From NCBI GenBank assembly GCA_009667805.1, contig CM019064.1:272037662-272101661 (forward strand): a DNA stretch of 64,000 bases, written 5' to 3'. The translations under genes and the position numbers were made by a program. The stretch's first letter is position 1, and the number at the start of each line of letters is the position of its first letter. The stretch comes from Leptobrachium leishanense (taxonomy: Eukaryota; Chordata; Amphibia; Anura; Megophryidae). The notes beneath the pieces are model-generated. The model saw only the letters and a program-made list of their open reading frames with translations. It ran no database searches and had not been told where the DNA came from. Positions 34,139 through 46,385 of the stretch are shown piece after piece.

Positions 34139-35471
34139 GTAAAGATATAATTTATTTTGCTGCAAATCATTCTTCTTCTACTGGAGGTTAGGATGAGGTT
34201 GTGTCCATCTGCATTGTACCTGCAGTGGAAGTGACAATTGTATTTTGTTATTTACAAAACTACTAATCCATCAGGCTATGCCTCTTAGACTGGGACTATG
34301 GTTATGAATAGTGTTAACCAGTTTCATGTATAACGTCCACCCAGTAATTGCATGTTGTTAGTGCTTTTGCTTTGTACATTGCTCATCCTCAACAATGGCT
34401 TGACTTGCGTTCATTCATGAGAAGGAAACATACAGTTATCATCCTGAATCAATGTGGATCAATGTCTGACTCAAATTAAATTGGGGTTTCCAAAATAATA
34501 CATTACACCTCTAATGTCAGGAATTACGTCTGATAAATGTTTGAATGTTTTTAGGCTCCATAATGGTTGTAAAGATGACCCAACCCATGGATCACATCTT
34601 TAGACTATTATTCCATCTCCTTCAATCGTTAATGATGGCACTTTGCAGTCAGTCAGGCATTGACCTCCTAGTATTCTTTTAGCCAAGAGTCATTTGCAAC
34701 ATTGCCAGATGATGACACTTATGCATGATGATATCAAGCTTGTGTGTGAACGCCTTGCTTACAAGATGTCATGTTACATAAAACCTCTAACAAACATAAA
34801 TCACGTTTCCAGAAGATCTCAGCACACATTTGGTGTATTTATGATGATCTCTGTAATGAGAATTGAGTATGAGAACAATAGCTTTCTTTTCACTTGCTGC
34901 ATGCACCAGCACTCGGCAGTTGCATTGTGTATTTGTATGTGAATCGACACTTTCCGTTTGAGCTTCCGAGACAATTTCCATATCAAAATGACATTACTTA
35001 TAATGGCAGCTTTCTGTTTTGAGGTAGAATTTTTTACAACAATTACCTGTTGGGCAGGTCCCATGACAGTGTGTAAATTGAAAGTATCAAAATGACCAAT
35101 GAAGTAAGCTTCCATCAACAGCAAATGTGTGAAGATGATGGTTGTGTGCTGAATAAGACCCATCACTAAATAAGACAATATACATTTGGTTATTTCGTAA
35201 TAAAATTGTATTTGAGGTGCAGTAGCATTTTCAAAGCTGTACTAGCTTAGACATTGCTGAGAATGTCACTCGTGTGTGCTTGATTTCACTTTAAAATAAT
35301 TCTAGCTATCTCTGCACATTGTGAAAAATAATTTCTGCTGTTTCCTTGTGAACGCTGTTATCTAAGGTGCTTATTAGGTTAAACTTGACATTGCATTCTT
35401 CATCTGGTGAATCTCATTCTCAGGAATGTTACCAGGGAAACATATATTCAAGAGTAATGTTTGTTTTGCAG
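34139..35471 (+). other. Intron 20
   Basis: No exon, RNA gene or repeat family is recognised in about 1.3 kb. Short frames on both strands near 34700-35180 have no visible domain. Confidence 0.35.
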
Positions 35472-35543
35472 TGCCAAATAAAGCAGAAACAGATTTTCCT
35501 CCTAAATTCAGGAAAACAACAGAGAGTCCTCTTCCAAAACATG
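35472..35543 (+). CDS. Mini-exon 21 (72 nt)
   Basis: Acceptor TTTGTTTTGCAG, donor CATG|GTAAAT. It encodes PNKAETDFPPKFRKTTESP and closes LPKH-G. Longer sibling of exon 19. Confidence 0.7.
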
Positions 35544-38143
35544 GTAAATTTTCAGATTTCTATGTTGAAAAATACAACATGAGATGATTGTATTTCCTTA
35601 AGAGTCAAAACATCTGATTTACCTCTGTCCTGGCAGCACAAACCAATTGCCTTTATGACGTGATATTTTGAACTTTAGATCCGACACTAAGGGGGTCATT
35701 TACTAAGTGTCTTTGCTGTAACCATGTTAAGCTTTGGCGATCCAGAGAGCGTCCGGTGATGTTTCATCAATGAAGCTTTGCCTGCCATTGGTTAAATTTC
35801 CCTCTCTGGATCACTGAAGTTTCCAATAACAGTATACAATGGCTATTAGAGAATTACACCTTGCCTGTTGTTGATATTCATGATTTTGAACGTGGTGCCC
35901 AAAGATGAAGATTTAATTATTGTTGCCATTGCCACTCCGTAGCCATGCAAAAAAATGTTTTTTCGAAATAGAAAAAGAATGTTAAGTCTATATATTCGAT
36001 GAAGACATTAAACTCTTAACAATGTATAGATATACATAGGTAGATCTTTGGATGCTTAGATGGTTGGATGGCTATGTAGGTATTTAAACATTAAGGTAGA
36101 TAAGCAGGTGGACACATACATAGGTACGTTAGTAAGTGGAAAGTACAGGAAGATGAGGATTCCCTATGATTATACTGAGATGGATTCCATTCATTAAATG
36201 CCAAGTTGTGGTCATCAAGTGTGACCCAGCTGTAATCGCTAACTGTGTAAGGAGGTTTTGGCTGATTCAAGACCATTATCTGATATTTCCTTATCCTTAT
36301 CCAATTAGCCAGAAGACACTGGCAAGTGCAGTTTGATGTTTACAGCCTTGTTACACTTGTCAGCACCTAGTAACTTTTAATGAATGAAGTTCTTTGTGTT
36401 TTCTGCTTAAGATACAAACTTGAACGTTTGTGTTTGTGAATGCTCACTCAACGAGTACCCACACAATGTAGATGATGGATTAATTGTTACTGGATAATGG
36501 CTCTGCTAATGTTTATGTAATGTGGATAGTAACATCTGCTAACATTTGCACTGTCACAAACAAGAATATTTCATCCATATCGATTAACCCACGCCCCTGT
36601 TGTCCAGTATTTTATACAAACATGACAAAACACCAAGTCGCTGACTCTTATATTTGGAACAGATGCGTGCAAATCATATATGACATGTAATATAGTGATG
36701 TCTCTGCCCAGTCTGCATCATATATGTTGGTTGCTGAGGTATCCTGTTCTTTGGCATTGTGATTTTGTCAGAGGTGCTGTGAAGTGTTGGTTGTGATATG
36801 GTCATTTAATGGTATCGGTGACAGGAGAGGCACAAGGGGACTGTGTGGAAAGAGGCTCTGAGATAAAATAATTGGGTTATTGGACCTCCAGTTGGCATTA
36901 AATATCCGGCGCCATGTAAATTCGACTTTATTTACATAGCGTAACATTATTTAAAAAAGTATATATGTATTTATGAGCTGTCGATTTATGCATTATCCTG
37001 TCAATGTGCCATATATGTAGAAACATTAGCAGGGCGAGAAGGCAGTGGCAATTAATATGAATGCCATGTGATAGAGTTCTAAAAGGGAAGTTGGAAATGT
37101 TATTAATAAGCTTTTTAAATTTGGTAAAAATATATATATATACAGTATATGCTATGGAGCTTATTTTAATTCAGGGTGTTTAATGTTGAAAGAACAAGGC
37201 ATATATACGTGTGCATTTATTTTTATAAGCTTTAACTATGTGATGGCATTGTTTGAACTTGGTAGGTCTTTGAATGTTCTACTCTACTTTATTCTGTTAT
37301 CATTAGATCTCAAAGCTTTTTCTCTTTTTTCACATTGCAACATGCAAGCCAGCACCTGTCAGTATGGAGGCTTTGCTGGAATGCGCAACCTGGCTGTTCA
37401 CATTCACCGTTTTGCTTTCTTTTCTTGCAAGTTCAAATTCTTGAAAATCCAGGTTTGCAAATCTCTACCGTTAACTCTGCTACATGCGTGTCAGAACCTT
37501 TGGATTTAACAGATTGCTTGCGTGTTGAACACTCACATGAGTGGATCTCCATCTCTTTCGATCTCAGCTGTATGATTGAAAAGCATTTGTTCTTTCTAAG
37601 ATGCATGAAACCAAAATAAAAAAAAAATAAAAACAAGAATGGGCTGTTGTAATTTCATTTATTTTGCTAAGTAGTATAAGCTAATTCAGTGTTTCCTAAA
37701 TCTGCCTTAGGAAGCCCTAACAGGCCAGATTTTGCAGATCACCTTGTGGAAATGCAGACTGAATCCTGCAATCACTGAGCAGCAAATCATATCACCTGTG
37801 CTGTGCTTCACATATCCTGCAAACCTGACCTGTTAGTTCTACCTGATACAGGGTTGAGGAAACACAGAGCTAATTCATTTCGATCTCAAAATGTCTTGCT
37901 AGGTGCTTATCATTTGTGGCATTTTTGTCTTGGCAAGCTGTGCCTTTTACTTCTTCATTATCTTCTGCTTGCATTGAGAAGATACTGTTGCCATACATCT
38001 TCTTTTTTCTGATGACAATGGCACGATTCTTTCCTCCTGTATTTTTTTTTTTTTGACAGTTTAGCAAAACTGACTCAGTGTTTTTGGTATTTTTTGCAAA
38101 GCACTCTTTATGACATTGTTTTTATGACATATTTATCTTCCAG
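35544..38143 (+). other. Intron 21
   Basis: About 2.6 kb. A GGGGGTCATTTACTAAG word near 35694 is typical of a MITE end but no partner was found. Tetranucleotide-like TAGATAGGTAGG sequence lies at about 36030-36130. Nothing else is supported. Confidence 0.3.
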
Positions 38144-38221
38144 CTGCAAGCGAGTCACAAACCACATCATCTCCGACACCCAAACCAACTAAGTCAAGTA
38201 AAAAGTCCCTCTCAGAACCTG
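38144..38221 (+). CDS. Mini-exon 22 (78 nt)
   Basis: Acceptor TTATCTTCCAG, donor CCTG|GTAACT. It encodes TSSPTPKPTKSSKKSLSEP. From here on the exons become strongly basic. Confidence 0.72.
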
Positions 38222-38739
38222 GTAACTGGGTTGTTGTCTTATTTTGACTCGGCAGGGGATATTGGCATAAATTTAGCAAGCTACAATCCACTTGTAGTCT
38301 GAAGTTTAGTTAGTTGCTGACAGACTTCAGGGATCCGCAAAATATTTATTACAATCTTTACATTCTTTTTTGTCTGTTGTTTAGTTAACATATAGACCAT
38401 TAAAAAGTGAAATATATGATGGTGAGTTGTTTCTCGGAATTGATAAATATCATATTTTTCTAAGAGTGCGTGGCTTGCTATTTCCACGCTAGAAAACCGT
38501 CACCAATTCTATGTGCCTCCCTAATATTTTGTATAGTGGAAGCCTGTTTAATGTTTATATGGCACGCATCTGTCATGAAAAGGTGTGGACTAGAATAGAT
38601 TTAGTAATCCTGTTACCTTTACAATCTTTGTATCTTCTTAAATTTACTATCAAACACATTTCAGTCCCATAAATTAAGTCATTTATTATGGAAATGTAGC
38701 GCTTTTATTTCTTGTTATTAAAGTTGTAATTTTTTTCAG

Positions 38740-38811
38740 TCGTAAAAAGCACGCAAACACCACCTCAGCCAAAAACTACTCAAAGACCAGAAAGTCCGCA
38801 CACCAAACCTG
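38740..38811 (+). CDS. Mini-exon 23 (72 nt)
   Basis: Acceptor TTTTTTTCAG, donor CCTG|GTAATT. It encodes TPPQPKTTQRPESPHTKP, a motif style characteristic of ABI3BP repeats. Confidence 0.75.
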
Positions 38812-39551
38812 GTAATTACTTGTTGACGTGGACCTACAGTTCCCTTGTATTTCTTGTGAATCTTGAAATCTACTCTTCTGTTTTTTAGGGTTACTGCATA
38901 CCCGTTTAGTTTTGTTGGTTTATTTTTAGATTTGTTTTTCAAATTTCTTTATTCCACAAATTTTTTTTGTTCCAAATTAATTGATTGACTCCTTTGGAAC
39001 CTGTGGAATTTATTAGGACTGATAGATGGGAATTTCATTTATTTTTCAACTGATTTGGAAGGTTTTTTGGAAAATAGGTTATATTGTAGATTGTTGACTG
39101 AAGTATGCTGTTCATCCAATCAAACTGAGAATTGAATTTAGATACTTTTTTTCGTAGATTTATCTTTACCTCCATAAGAAAACTATATAAACCCTTTTCA
39201 TTAACTTTTCTTGTAGTTTGGTGATTTGTTGCAAATCCCAAGGAAAAGAAAGAATAAATAGATTTTTGTGACTTGACTCCTGGGATAGCATGATAATCTA
39301 AACAGATAACAGGAAAAATGGAATTATTGTTATTTCCATTCTGCAAGCCAAATTATTCTGTGCCTGTTTTTAAAGCTAGAAATAAGCAGAAATTAACTTT
39401 TTAGTTTATACTTTAAGTAACCCCTTCACTATCATAAGTGCGTATGTATGTTTTTGCTCTGAAAAACATTGAAATAAGGCTACTTATCATACACAGTCCT
39501 ATTTGCATAATTTTTAATGCATGATTGATGTTCTCCCTAGAAAGAAACAAA

Positions 39552-40436
39552 CAGGGTAATTCAAAGAGCTCCGAATTGCTTGAGAAAGGTAACCGAACGC
39601 TGAAAATCAGCGTTTGGTTACCTTTCCGGGCCATTCGGCTATCCAGAGAGCAGGCAATTCGTCAAATCCTGGCGAATTGCCTGCACATACGGTGCCTGTT
39701 CGGTGCCTGTTCGAGGGCAGTGAAATCCCCATAAAAAAGCACTGCTTCGGCTATTCAGAGAAAACAAACCAGCAGTGAAAGGTTCCCGAAATGCCCTGCC
39801 ATTCGGGGATTTCATGCAGCAGATTTATTCAGGCGAATCCCATAGGCTTCAATGTTAAAAATATTCCCGTTTTAATTCAATATCTAATAAACCGTTCATT
39901 CTAAAATTCTGCAGTAAAGAGTCTCTTTATTTATAGATTCTTTAGGATATTTTAAGCATTTTTCATTTTTTTTAAGTTTACTTATTTTTTCTGTAACAGA
40001 CCTTTTTATTATCATTCCCTGGACCTCATATGTAAATTTCAGACATTTTCGCTCAGTAGTTTCTTTGCAAACAACGTTTCACTTTTCAAACATTCGAGCA
40101 AACTGTTTTCCTAATTTATTCACTTCACTCGTCTGCAGTGTCGGGTTTTTACAGCGGCTTCGCTGCGTGTGATCGTCTCCTGCTCGGGTTTTTCCGTGGT
40201 TTTCGGCAGGTTAATCCAGATGTTTTTGCGGGTTTTCGGCGTGCATTCGCTGGGTTTTGTGGTTTAGATTTCCTCAGGTTTGTGGCGACCTTTCCCTGCA
40301 ATTCGGGGACCCTGTGGTGCTTGCTGAATACACTGCAGGGTCGACAAAATGGGATCGGCAAAACGAACCGAATTGAAGAGAACGAAAAGAAGTCACCGAA
40401 CGTGCGGTGACTTTTCGATTCTCTTTGAATAACCCT
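39552..40436. mobile_element. CAGGGTTATTCA-family MITE, copy 4
   Basis: Left CAGGGTAATTCAAAGAG, right CTCTTTGAATAACCCTG. It is very similar to copy 6 (57769-58668), sharing GAAAGGTAACCGAACGCTGA and a duplicated CGGTGCCTGTT. Non-coding despite frames such as 40138-40410. Confidence 0.72.
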
Positions 40437-40745
40437 GAAAGTTTTAATTTAGACCCCAATCCTTTCCCCCTGACAAGAACTGTAAGGAGCTGCCCAAACC
40501 CTCATTGTAGTAAGATTTTTTTTATCAAACTTTATTATTGTTTTACAATAGCCAGGAAGGGGACAGAACTGATGGAGAGCTTTAGAGTCACTTATTGTTG
40601 TGGACAGTTAAAAGGACCACACTACTCATCCTGGCCACTTTATTGGTTAAAACTGGTCAGGATGTGGGGAGTGCCCCCTTCCCACCCAGCCCCCAATCTG
40701 GTGAAATCACAGGGGAAAGTAGAGGAGTTTCTTCTACCCCACGCA

Positions 40746-41473
40746 GGGCCCTATTCCCTAGTTTGCGTTAACATGGGGACACTAATGGGTAAAATCTGCG
40801 CCTGCAGATTTCCCTGCAGCGTCCCCATGTTAATAAGATACTCCAGGGCAGGAGCTAGCTCAGTACTTTGCCCTGAAATGCAGTGCTAACTGCTGGGATA
40901 CTCACAGTAGCGGTTACGCGCCACCATGAGTATCTCGTCCTGGAGTCCATAGGACTCCATGGAGGGTTGCGCTTTAAGGCTTGGAGATTGTGCAGTGCCT
41001 CAGAGTGATCACGGAGGGAGACTGGGAACTATTTGTTCCCAGTCTCACTATACTCCCTAAGCAGCGGATCAGGCCACCGTTCTCACTGCGGTATGAGAGG
41101 TGAGTATCAGATTTAATGGGTTAGGGGTTTTAGGAGGTGCTAAATGATTTTACAAAGGCAGAATCATTTAACAGAAGCTATTAGAAGGTGCTAAAATGTT
41201 GCCTTTTACATCCCAAAGATAATTAGTGCTAGCACTTTCTAATACCTTACTTATTGAAACGCTAATGTATGTTTGTGCTCCCCGTGGTAAGTATCGGATG
41301 TGCAAAGTACAGTAATCTCGCAGAAGCTAGCACAAAAACCGATGCGCTAACGAATTACTAACGTGGGTAGCATCAGGAATGTAATATAGGTGGCATGCAT
41401 TAAACACATTTATCCTGGCGATAAGGCTTACATACCGAGGCCTTAACGTTAGTGTCAACTAGGGAATAATGCC
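40746..41473. mobile_element. GGGCCCTATTCCCTAGT MITE, copy 1
   Basis: The left end GGGCCCTATTCCCTAGTTTG pairs with the right end CAACTAGGGAATAATGCCCC. The interior includes a CCATAGGACTCCATGGAGGG palindrome and a TTGTTCCCAGTCTCACTATACTCCC block, both also found in the copy at 46780-47466. Confidence 0.6.
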
Positions 41474-41861
41474 CCAGTGTCAACAGCAGACGTTGAATCT
41501 TCCGACTGCCAACATCACTCTGATACTGATCACAGTAGTGATTGGTCTCAGAGAGGCAGCTCATGTATCAGATCTGCACATGTGTGCAACTCCAGTCCAA
41601 CGTTCTGCGCTGGCACCACAGAACTTACATGTGCAAAGTGCACAAGTCCCATAGCGGTAGACAGTTTGCGGTTTCTACGCTACGCTTTCGTAGGAGTGGA
41701 AATTGCATGGAAAAGGTTCAGCGATTTCCAGGTTTGGGAGTCGCAGCTCCCTGCGAGGGACAAAAAGTGACTAACATCATCAAATATAAAAAAAGGATTA
41801 GGCAGGGGCTGTCAGCAGATTTGGAATGCGCAGAGTTCGACCTGGCTGAATTCTCACTTGT

Positions 41862-42120
41862 ATTAGGGTTAGAAATAAGGGTTACTGTAGGTTGAGGGTT
41901 AGAAAATGGGTTATTTTTAAGGTTAGAAAGTAGGGTAGAAATTTGGGTTACATTTAGGATTAGAAACAGGGTTAGGTTAAGCGTTTGTAATTAGGGTTAT
42001 GGTTTGAAATGAGGGCTATAAATCAGGGTTAGGTTAGAAATTAGGTTATGGGGTATAAATCATGGCTAGGGTTAAATTACCATTTGCACTTCTTTTAAGG
42101 TTAGAGTTAGATAACCCTAA
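41862..42120. repeat. Degenerate GGGTTAG repeat
   Basis: GGGTTAG, GGGTTA and GGTTAGAAA words recur about every 12-20 bases over 260 bp. It resembles a decayed interstitial telomeric (TTAGGG) array or a simple purine-rich repeat. No coding potential. Confidence 0.45.
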
Positions 42121-42483
42121 CACACTGCTCCATTTTTCCTTGATTTTTGGCAACAAATGCTGCCCCTTCTTTTGATACAAGAGCAGTGAGGCTTTTGGTT
42201 TCTTAAGTCACCATCTTGTTTTTAGAGTATTCATTGGTTATTGTGTTTAAAAAGTGGATATCCTTGCAATTAAGTATCAAATATATTTCAAAGAATTACA
42301 TGTTGTCAGATCATTATGTTGTACAAACAGAACGCCCATGTATTATTCCAGATCCATTGTTGCAGGCACATTATTGTAATCTATGTAATGATTTTATTTA
42401 TTTATTTTATTTTATTTTCGTTTTTACTTTGAGGTATTTAGGTAGGAAAAATATGGTAATAAGACTATTACATTTTTTTTCAG

Positions 42484-42558
42484 TTCCTATTCCGACGCAA
42501 AAAGTATCTCCTCCTAAAACCAAAAAACCGCAGACTCCCCGTCCACGTGCAAAATCTG
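42484..42558 (+). CDS. Mini-exon 24 (75 nt)
   Basis: Acceptor CATTTTTTTTCAG, donor TCTG|GTAATA. It encodes PPKTKKPQTPRPRAKS, a Lys/Arg/Pro block that gives the best single hint of ABI3BP. Confidence 0.76.
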
Positions 42559-43422
42559 GTAATACATAATTGTATTGGCTTGATTTTTCCTCAACTATTC
42601 AGATACAGTTTGGTGCATTAATTCATACATTGTAGAGGTTTTTTTCATGTTTTATGGGGGGGTTTTCCTTTCTACTTCAAAAGAAAAATCTTTAATGTGT
42701 AGTAGAAGAATGTCAAAAAATGGTGTTAAAGAATTTTGTTTATTTGAGTACAATAAAATGTACTTTGTATATGTCAAAAACACAGCTAAATGACACTTCA
42801 ATACTGTTTTTGCACTGTGCATATCGTCTGCCGTGGCATGCCATCTTCTACATTCCACATATGGGTGACTGCAAGGAGAATTATTGTTGCAAACCCACAT
42901 TAATTAATCTCAAACTAACTCCACTCCATATCACTTTTATATCTCTTAAATAGTTTTGTTTTTGATTGCCTCAAGGAGTCAAAGTAAACATTTTTACTGA
43001 TAAAACAAAATATGGTTTCTATTTTTCTGTACTAGTATGCTGCTGAATGGTATTCTTCGAAACACTGCACTAAAGGGAAATACAGTTGAGGGTTGTTGCA
43101 GCTACTCGGTAGTTTACTTTTTGGCCAGATCTGGCAAACATTTTACTTGTCTGTTTAGCAATTGTAGGTTGTGAGTAAGATTGCTTATTTGCAATGGTAT
43201 ATTTTATTTTCAGATCACAAAGAGGTGCTCTACGTTAATCAAAATATTTCCAAAATCATTTTGGATGCAGATATATAATATGCATGTATGTATTGTATTG
43301 TAAGCACATCCAGAAAAATATGTGTATAAAAAACTCCAAACAAGCGGGATCCTTGTCTTGAACTATAATAATTTTAACTGAAAATGACAGATTACCAATT
43401 GATCAAAAATCAAACATTAAGA
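42559..43422 (+). other. Intron 24, left part
   Basis: T-rich, with no repeat family or exon recognised. Confidence 0.35.
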
Positions 43423-43740
43423 TCTGGTTCACACCTGGGCGTTTTACAGCGCGTATCTATGCGCTGTAAAACGCTCAAACACTGAAATCCAATTATTTCC
43501 TATGGGCATGGTTCACACCTGGGCGATTTACAGCGCGTAGGAAAGCGCTGTAAAATGCCCTATGCCCAAAGAAGTACAGGAGCTTCTTTGGGGCATATTA
43601 CAGCACGTTTGCAGCCATAGACTTCAAAAAATGCACGTACGACACGCGTTTCTAATTGTCAAAAACGCTCATGTAACGCCCGACAATAAACACGCGTAAA
43701 ACGTGCATATGAGATACGCTCAGGTGTGAACCCAGTAAAT
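43423..43740. mobile_element. GGTTCACACCTGGGCG MITE
   Basis: The ends CTGGTTCACACCTGGGCGTT and ATACGCTCAGGTGTGAACCCAG are inverted. An extra internal direct copy of GGTTCACACCTGGGCG starts near 43509, and TTTACAGCGCGTA / AGCGCTGTAAAA form subterminal palindromes. Confidence 0.6.
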
Positions 43741-44027
43741 CCCACTTGCTGGTAACCGATTACAACCAGTGATATTTTAGGAATATTTTAAATTTTTTAT
43801 GGCAAAGTTTATTTTCTTTTGCTTTCTGCTTTTACAGTACATTGAGAAATGCACCTCCTCCTACAAATAGACATGTTAAAATATTATAAGGCTACTCATA
43901 ATATAACAGGGAAAAAATATTTTGAAAATGAACCATACTTGAATTTTATCCTTACAGGATTACGCCTTTGTAGTTTGCTTTTCTTTCTTTATAACCTTTT
44001 CGAAGATGGAATTGTTTGTTTTGACAG

Positions 44028-44096
44028 CTCCCACAAGACCACCACAAGTGTCCAATAAACCCATAGTAACACATCAAATTCGAGAAGCGACGTTGG
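44028..44096 (+). CDS. Mini-exon 25 (69 nt)
   Basis: Acceptor TTTGTTTTGACAG, donor TTGG|GTAACA. It encodes PTRPPQVSNKPIVTHQIR, ending EATL-G. Confidence 0.7.
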
Positions 44097-44338
44097 GTAA
44101 CACAGGATATTTTTGCTAAATGTCATGACATTCAAGAATGGCTTATTACTCCTCTTTAATATTAGATTCATTCATACTTGCATTCATATGGCTATTTGGT
44201 TGTACTGAAGATCTTTTCAGTTTTACAAAACCTTTCCTATCCATTCTTTATTCTTCTCTGGTCTACTGTTCATTATTGTTTTTTTATTATTATTCATTTG
44301 CTTTTTGAATGAAATACTGCTGGGAGTATAGCATGCTG

Positions 44339-44378
44339 TCATCATCATCATAATAATCATCATCATCTTCATCATGAT
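44339..44378. repeat. Imperfect ATC trinucleotide repeat
   Basis: CATCATCATCATAATAATCATCATC with a few interruptions, lying in intron 25. Confidence 0.7.
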
Positions 44379-44452
44379 ACATCCTGGAGTAAAATCATCA
44401 ACATCATCTTTCTTTCTATTTCCAAGTCTTAATATTGCTTTTTACATTTCAG

Positions 44453-44518
44453 ATGCAACAATTCACCAAAAACATTCTTGCTGCAATGAATGCATGGCAA
44501 TTCAAGGACTCATCCAGT
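44453..44518 (+). CDS. Possible extra exon, weakly supported
   Basis: Follows TTTTTACATTTCAG, is 66 nt, open in the array frame, and has a GTAATT donor at 44519. Unlike all others it ends in T rather than G before the donor, contains three cysteines (KHSCCNEC) and lacks Pro. Only 57 bp separate it from exon 26, shorter than usual vertebrate introns. More likely a chance match, or mutually exclusive with exon 26. Confidence 0.15.
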
Positions 44519-44575
44519 GTAATTCAGCTGCGCTAATAATTGTATAATAAATCAAATATTCTTTTCTAATTTCAG

Positions 44576-44641
44576 CTCCATACAGAGTGCACCCTAGCTC
44601 TTCCAGACCGAGGGCTTCAGTCAGACCAAGGGCCAGACCTG
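44576..44641 (+). CDS. Mini-exon 26 (66 nt)
   Basis: Acceptor TTCTAATTTCAG, donor CCTG|GTAATT. It encodes PSSSRPRASVRPRARP, the most arginine-rich exon. Confidence 0.75.
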
Positions 44642-45209
44642 GTAATTTACTTTCATTTCATTTTAATATTCTGCATGTATTCTGCATGAAATAAAATGCA
44701 TGTGTCGTTTGTACTGTTGTTGCCTTGGGATGCATTATGCTGTGATTTTATGGGTTCTTTTCTAAACCACTAAAATAAATTTATTGCCTCTACGAGTCCC
44801 TAGAATCCCCAGAAGGCAATCAAAGACTTGGCTAAGTGAATAGACATGTCTATAAAATTGACAGCACAGTTGTGTATTAAAAGACAAACTGAATTTGTAA
44901 TTTGTAGTAGCGCAGTTCCAATGTTTGGGGTTCTGGGGTTCAATCTGTCTATAGAGAATTATCACTTGAATTTTTGCAACGTTTTCTATTGTTAAAGTGT
45001 AAATGTTTCCTTAAAGTACATGCTAAACACGTAATTGCTACAGTACACAAGTATATAAATTAAAATCATGATTCCACGCTATTATAAATACATTTTAATA
45101 CATTTTGTACAACAGGATATTGTTTCCTGTGATAAATTGTGATTTTGGTAAAATCCCAGCAGTTCTTTTTCTAATTTTGGCACATAGAGATAATACAATA
45201 ACACACTAC

Positions 45210-45790
45210 TGTCACGGTTCCCGGATCCCACCACGCAGTCCTTAAAGCCCAACACTCCACAGAGCCCAAAAGCTACCAACAGGGTAGCCGTAGAAGAATC
45301 CCTAACTGTCTGGTCCTTAGAATTGGCCAGGTATACTAGCTAGACAGAAAGGGTTAATCAAAGACAATGTCGTAATACAAAACCAGGTCAGCAACACGGG
45401 GGTAGTCAGACGAGCCAGAATCAGAAATACAGAGTATAGAATAGTCAAATGGAATAGCCGGGTCAATATCAGTGCAGAAGCGTAGTACAAGGAAATAGTC
45501 TAGGGCAACGGAAGGCAGAATAGTCAGAAAACAAGCAGAGGTCAATAACAGGTTAAATCACGAGAGAATTCAGGTACAAGGAGCTCAGGTATGGATAACC
45601 ACGATCTGGCACTGCTTAGAAGGAACTGTTGGTTTTTAAAAGACCTTCACCAGACCGCGCCCCCCTCTCAAGCCGCACCTCATGCAGCCACCTCCCTGCC
45701 TGTTTCAATTTAAACCGGGTGTTGGTGAGCAAGTAGCATCAGACATGCTGCCCTCAAGCACACTGGAAAGGCTGGAAGCCCCCAACGTTA
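45210..45790. repeat. Interspersed repeat, GTCACGGTTCCCGGATCC type
   Basis: Starts near GTCACGGTTCCCGGATCC, passes through many AGTCAG/GGTCAATA-like steps, and ends in a GC-rich part. Similar in style to 4255-4560. The class could not be assigned. Confidence 0.3.
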
Positions 45791-45835
45791 CAACTACCTC
45801 TATCTCTGTTTGCATGAAATGATGTATATAATCTA

Positions 45836-46053
45836 GGGATGCACTGAAATTTCGGCCACCAAAATTATCGGCAGAAAATGTTGCTTTTAGTTTCTCGGAC
45901 GGCCGGCCGGCCTTTGGGGTCAAGCGAGTCCCCGAGGCCTGGCCTCCAGGCCCAGGTTCTCATGTCTGATTTTCGGTATCGGTTTTCAGCCGAACCGATC
46001 CCAAATATTCGGTTTCGTACCGGCCGGAAATTTAGATTTCGGTGCACCACTAA
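45836..46053. mobile_element. TAGGGATGCAC-type MITE
   Basis: AGGGATGCACTGAAATTTCGG at the left pairs with ATTTCGGTGCACCACTA at the right. About 220 bp. Ends of this form are typical of hAT-derived MITEs. Confidence 0.55.
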
Positions 46054-46385
46054 TATAATCACATCACAAAACTTATTTAGATTTTTCATGTATAGGAGAA
46101 ATTGATGACATCAACAGATGACAATCATTACAGTCATGGTGACATTATTGATTATATACCTGAATCTGTTTTCACCAAAACCCCTTAACAACTGCTGTCT
46201 TGTTTAGCTCTGGTGTTTTAATATGGAAATGTTATGGGTACATAAACATATTAATTTCACAAATGAAATAAAAAAACCGATCTTAATTGGTATAAAAACA
46301 ATACTAACTGAAAAATATTACCTCTTTTTACCAGCATTTTATATTACATCCATAAACACTTTGTATCTCTACATTTGATTCACAG

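Noticed and set aside
37432..37461. Possible exon after TTTTCTTGCAAG
   Set aside because: AAG rather than CAG/TAG context, no phase-1 donor of the G|GTAA type, and the sequence lacks the Thr/Pro character.
40138..40410. 90-codon and similar frames inside CAGGGTTATTCA MITEs
   Set aside because: They do not stay open at corresponding positions in the other copies and lack family features.
43838..43880. Possible exon after CTGCTTTTACAG
   Set aside because: The array phase meets TGA at the second codon after the junction. At most a relic.
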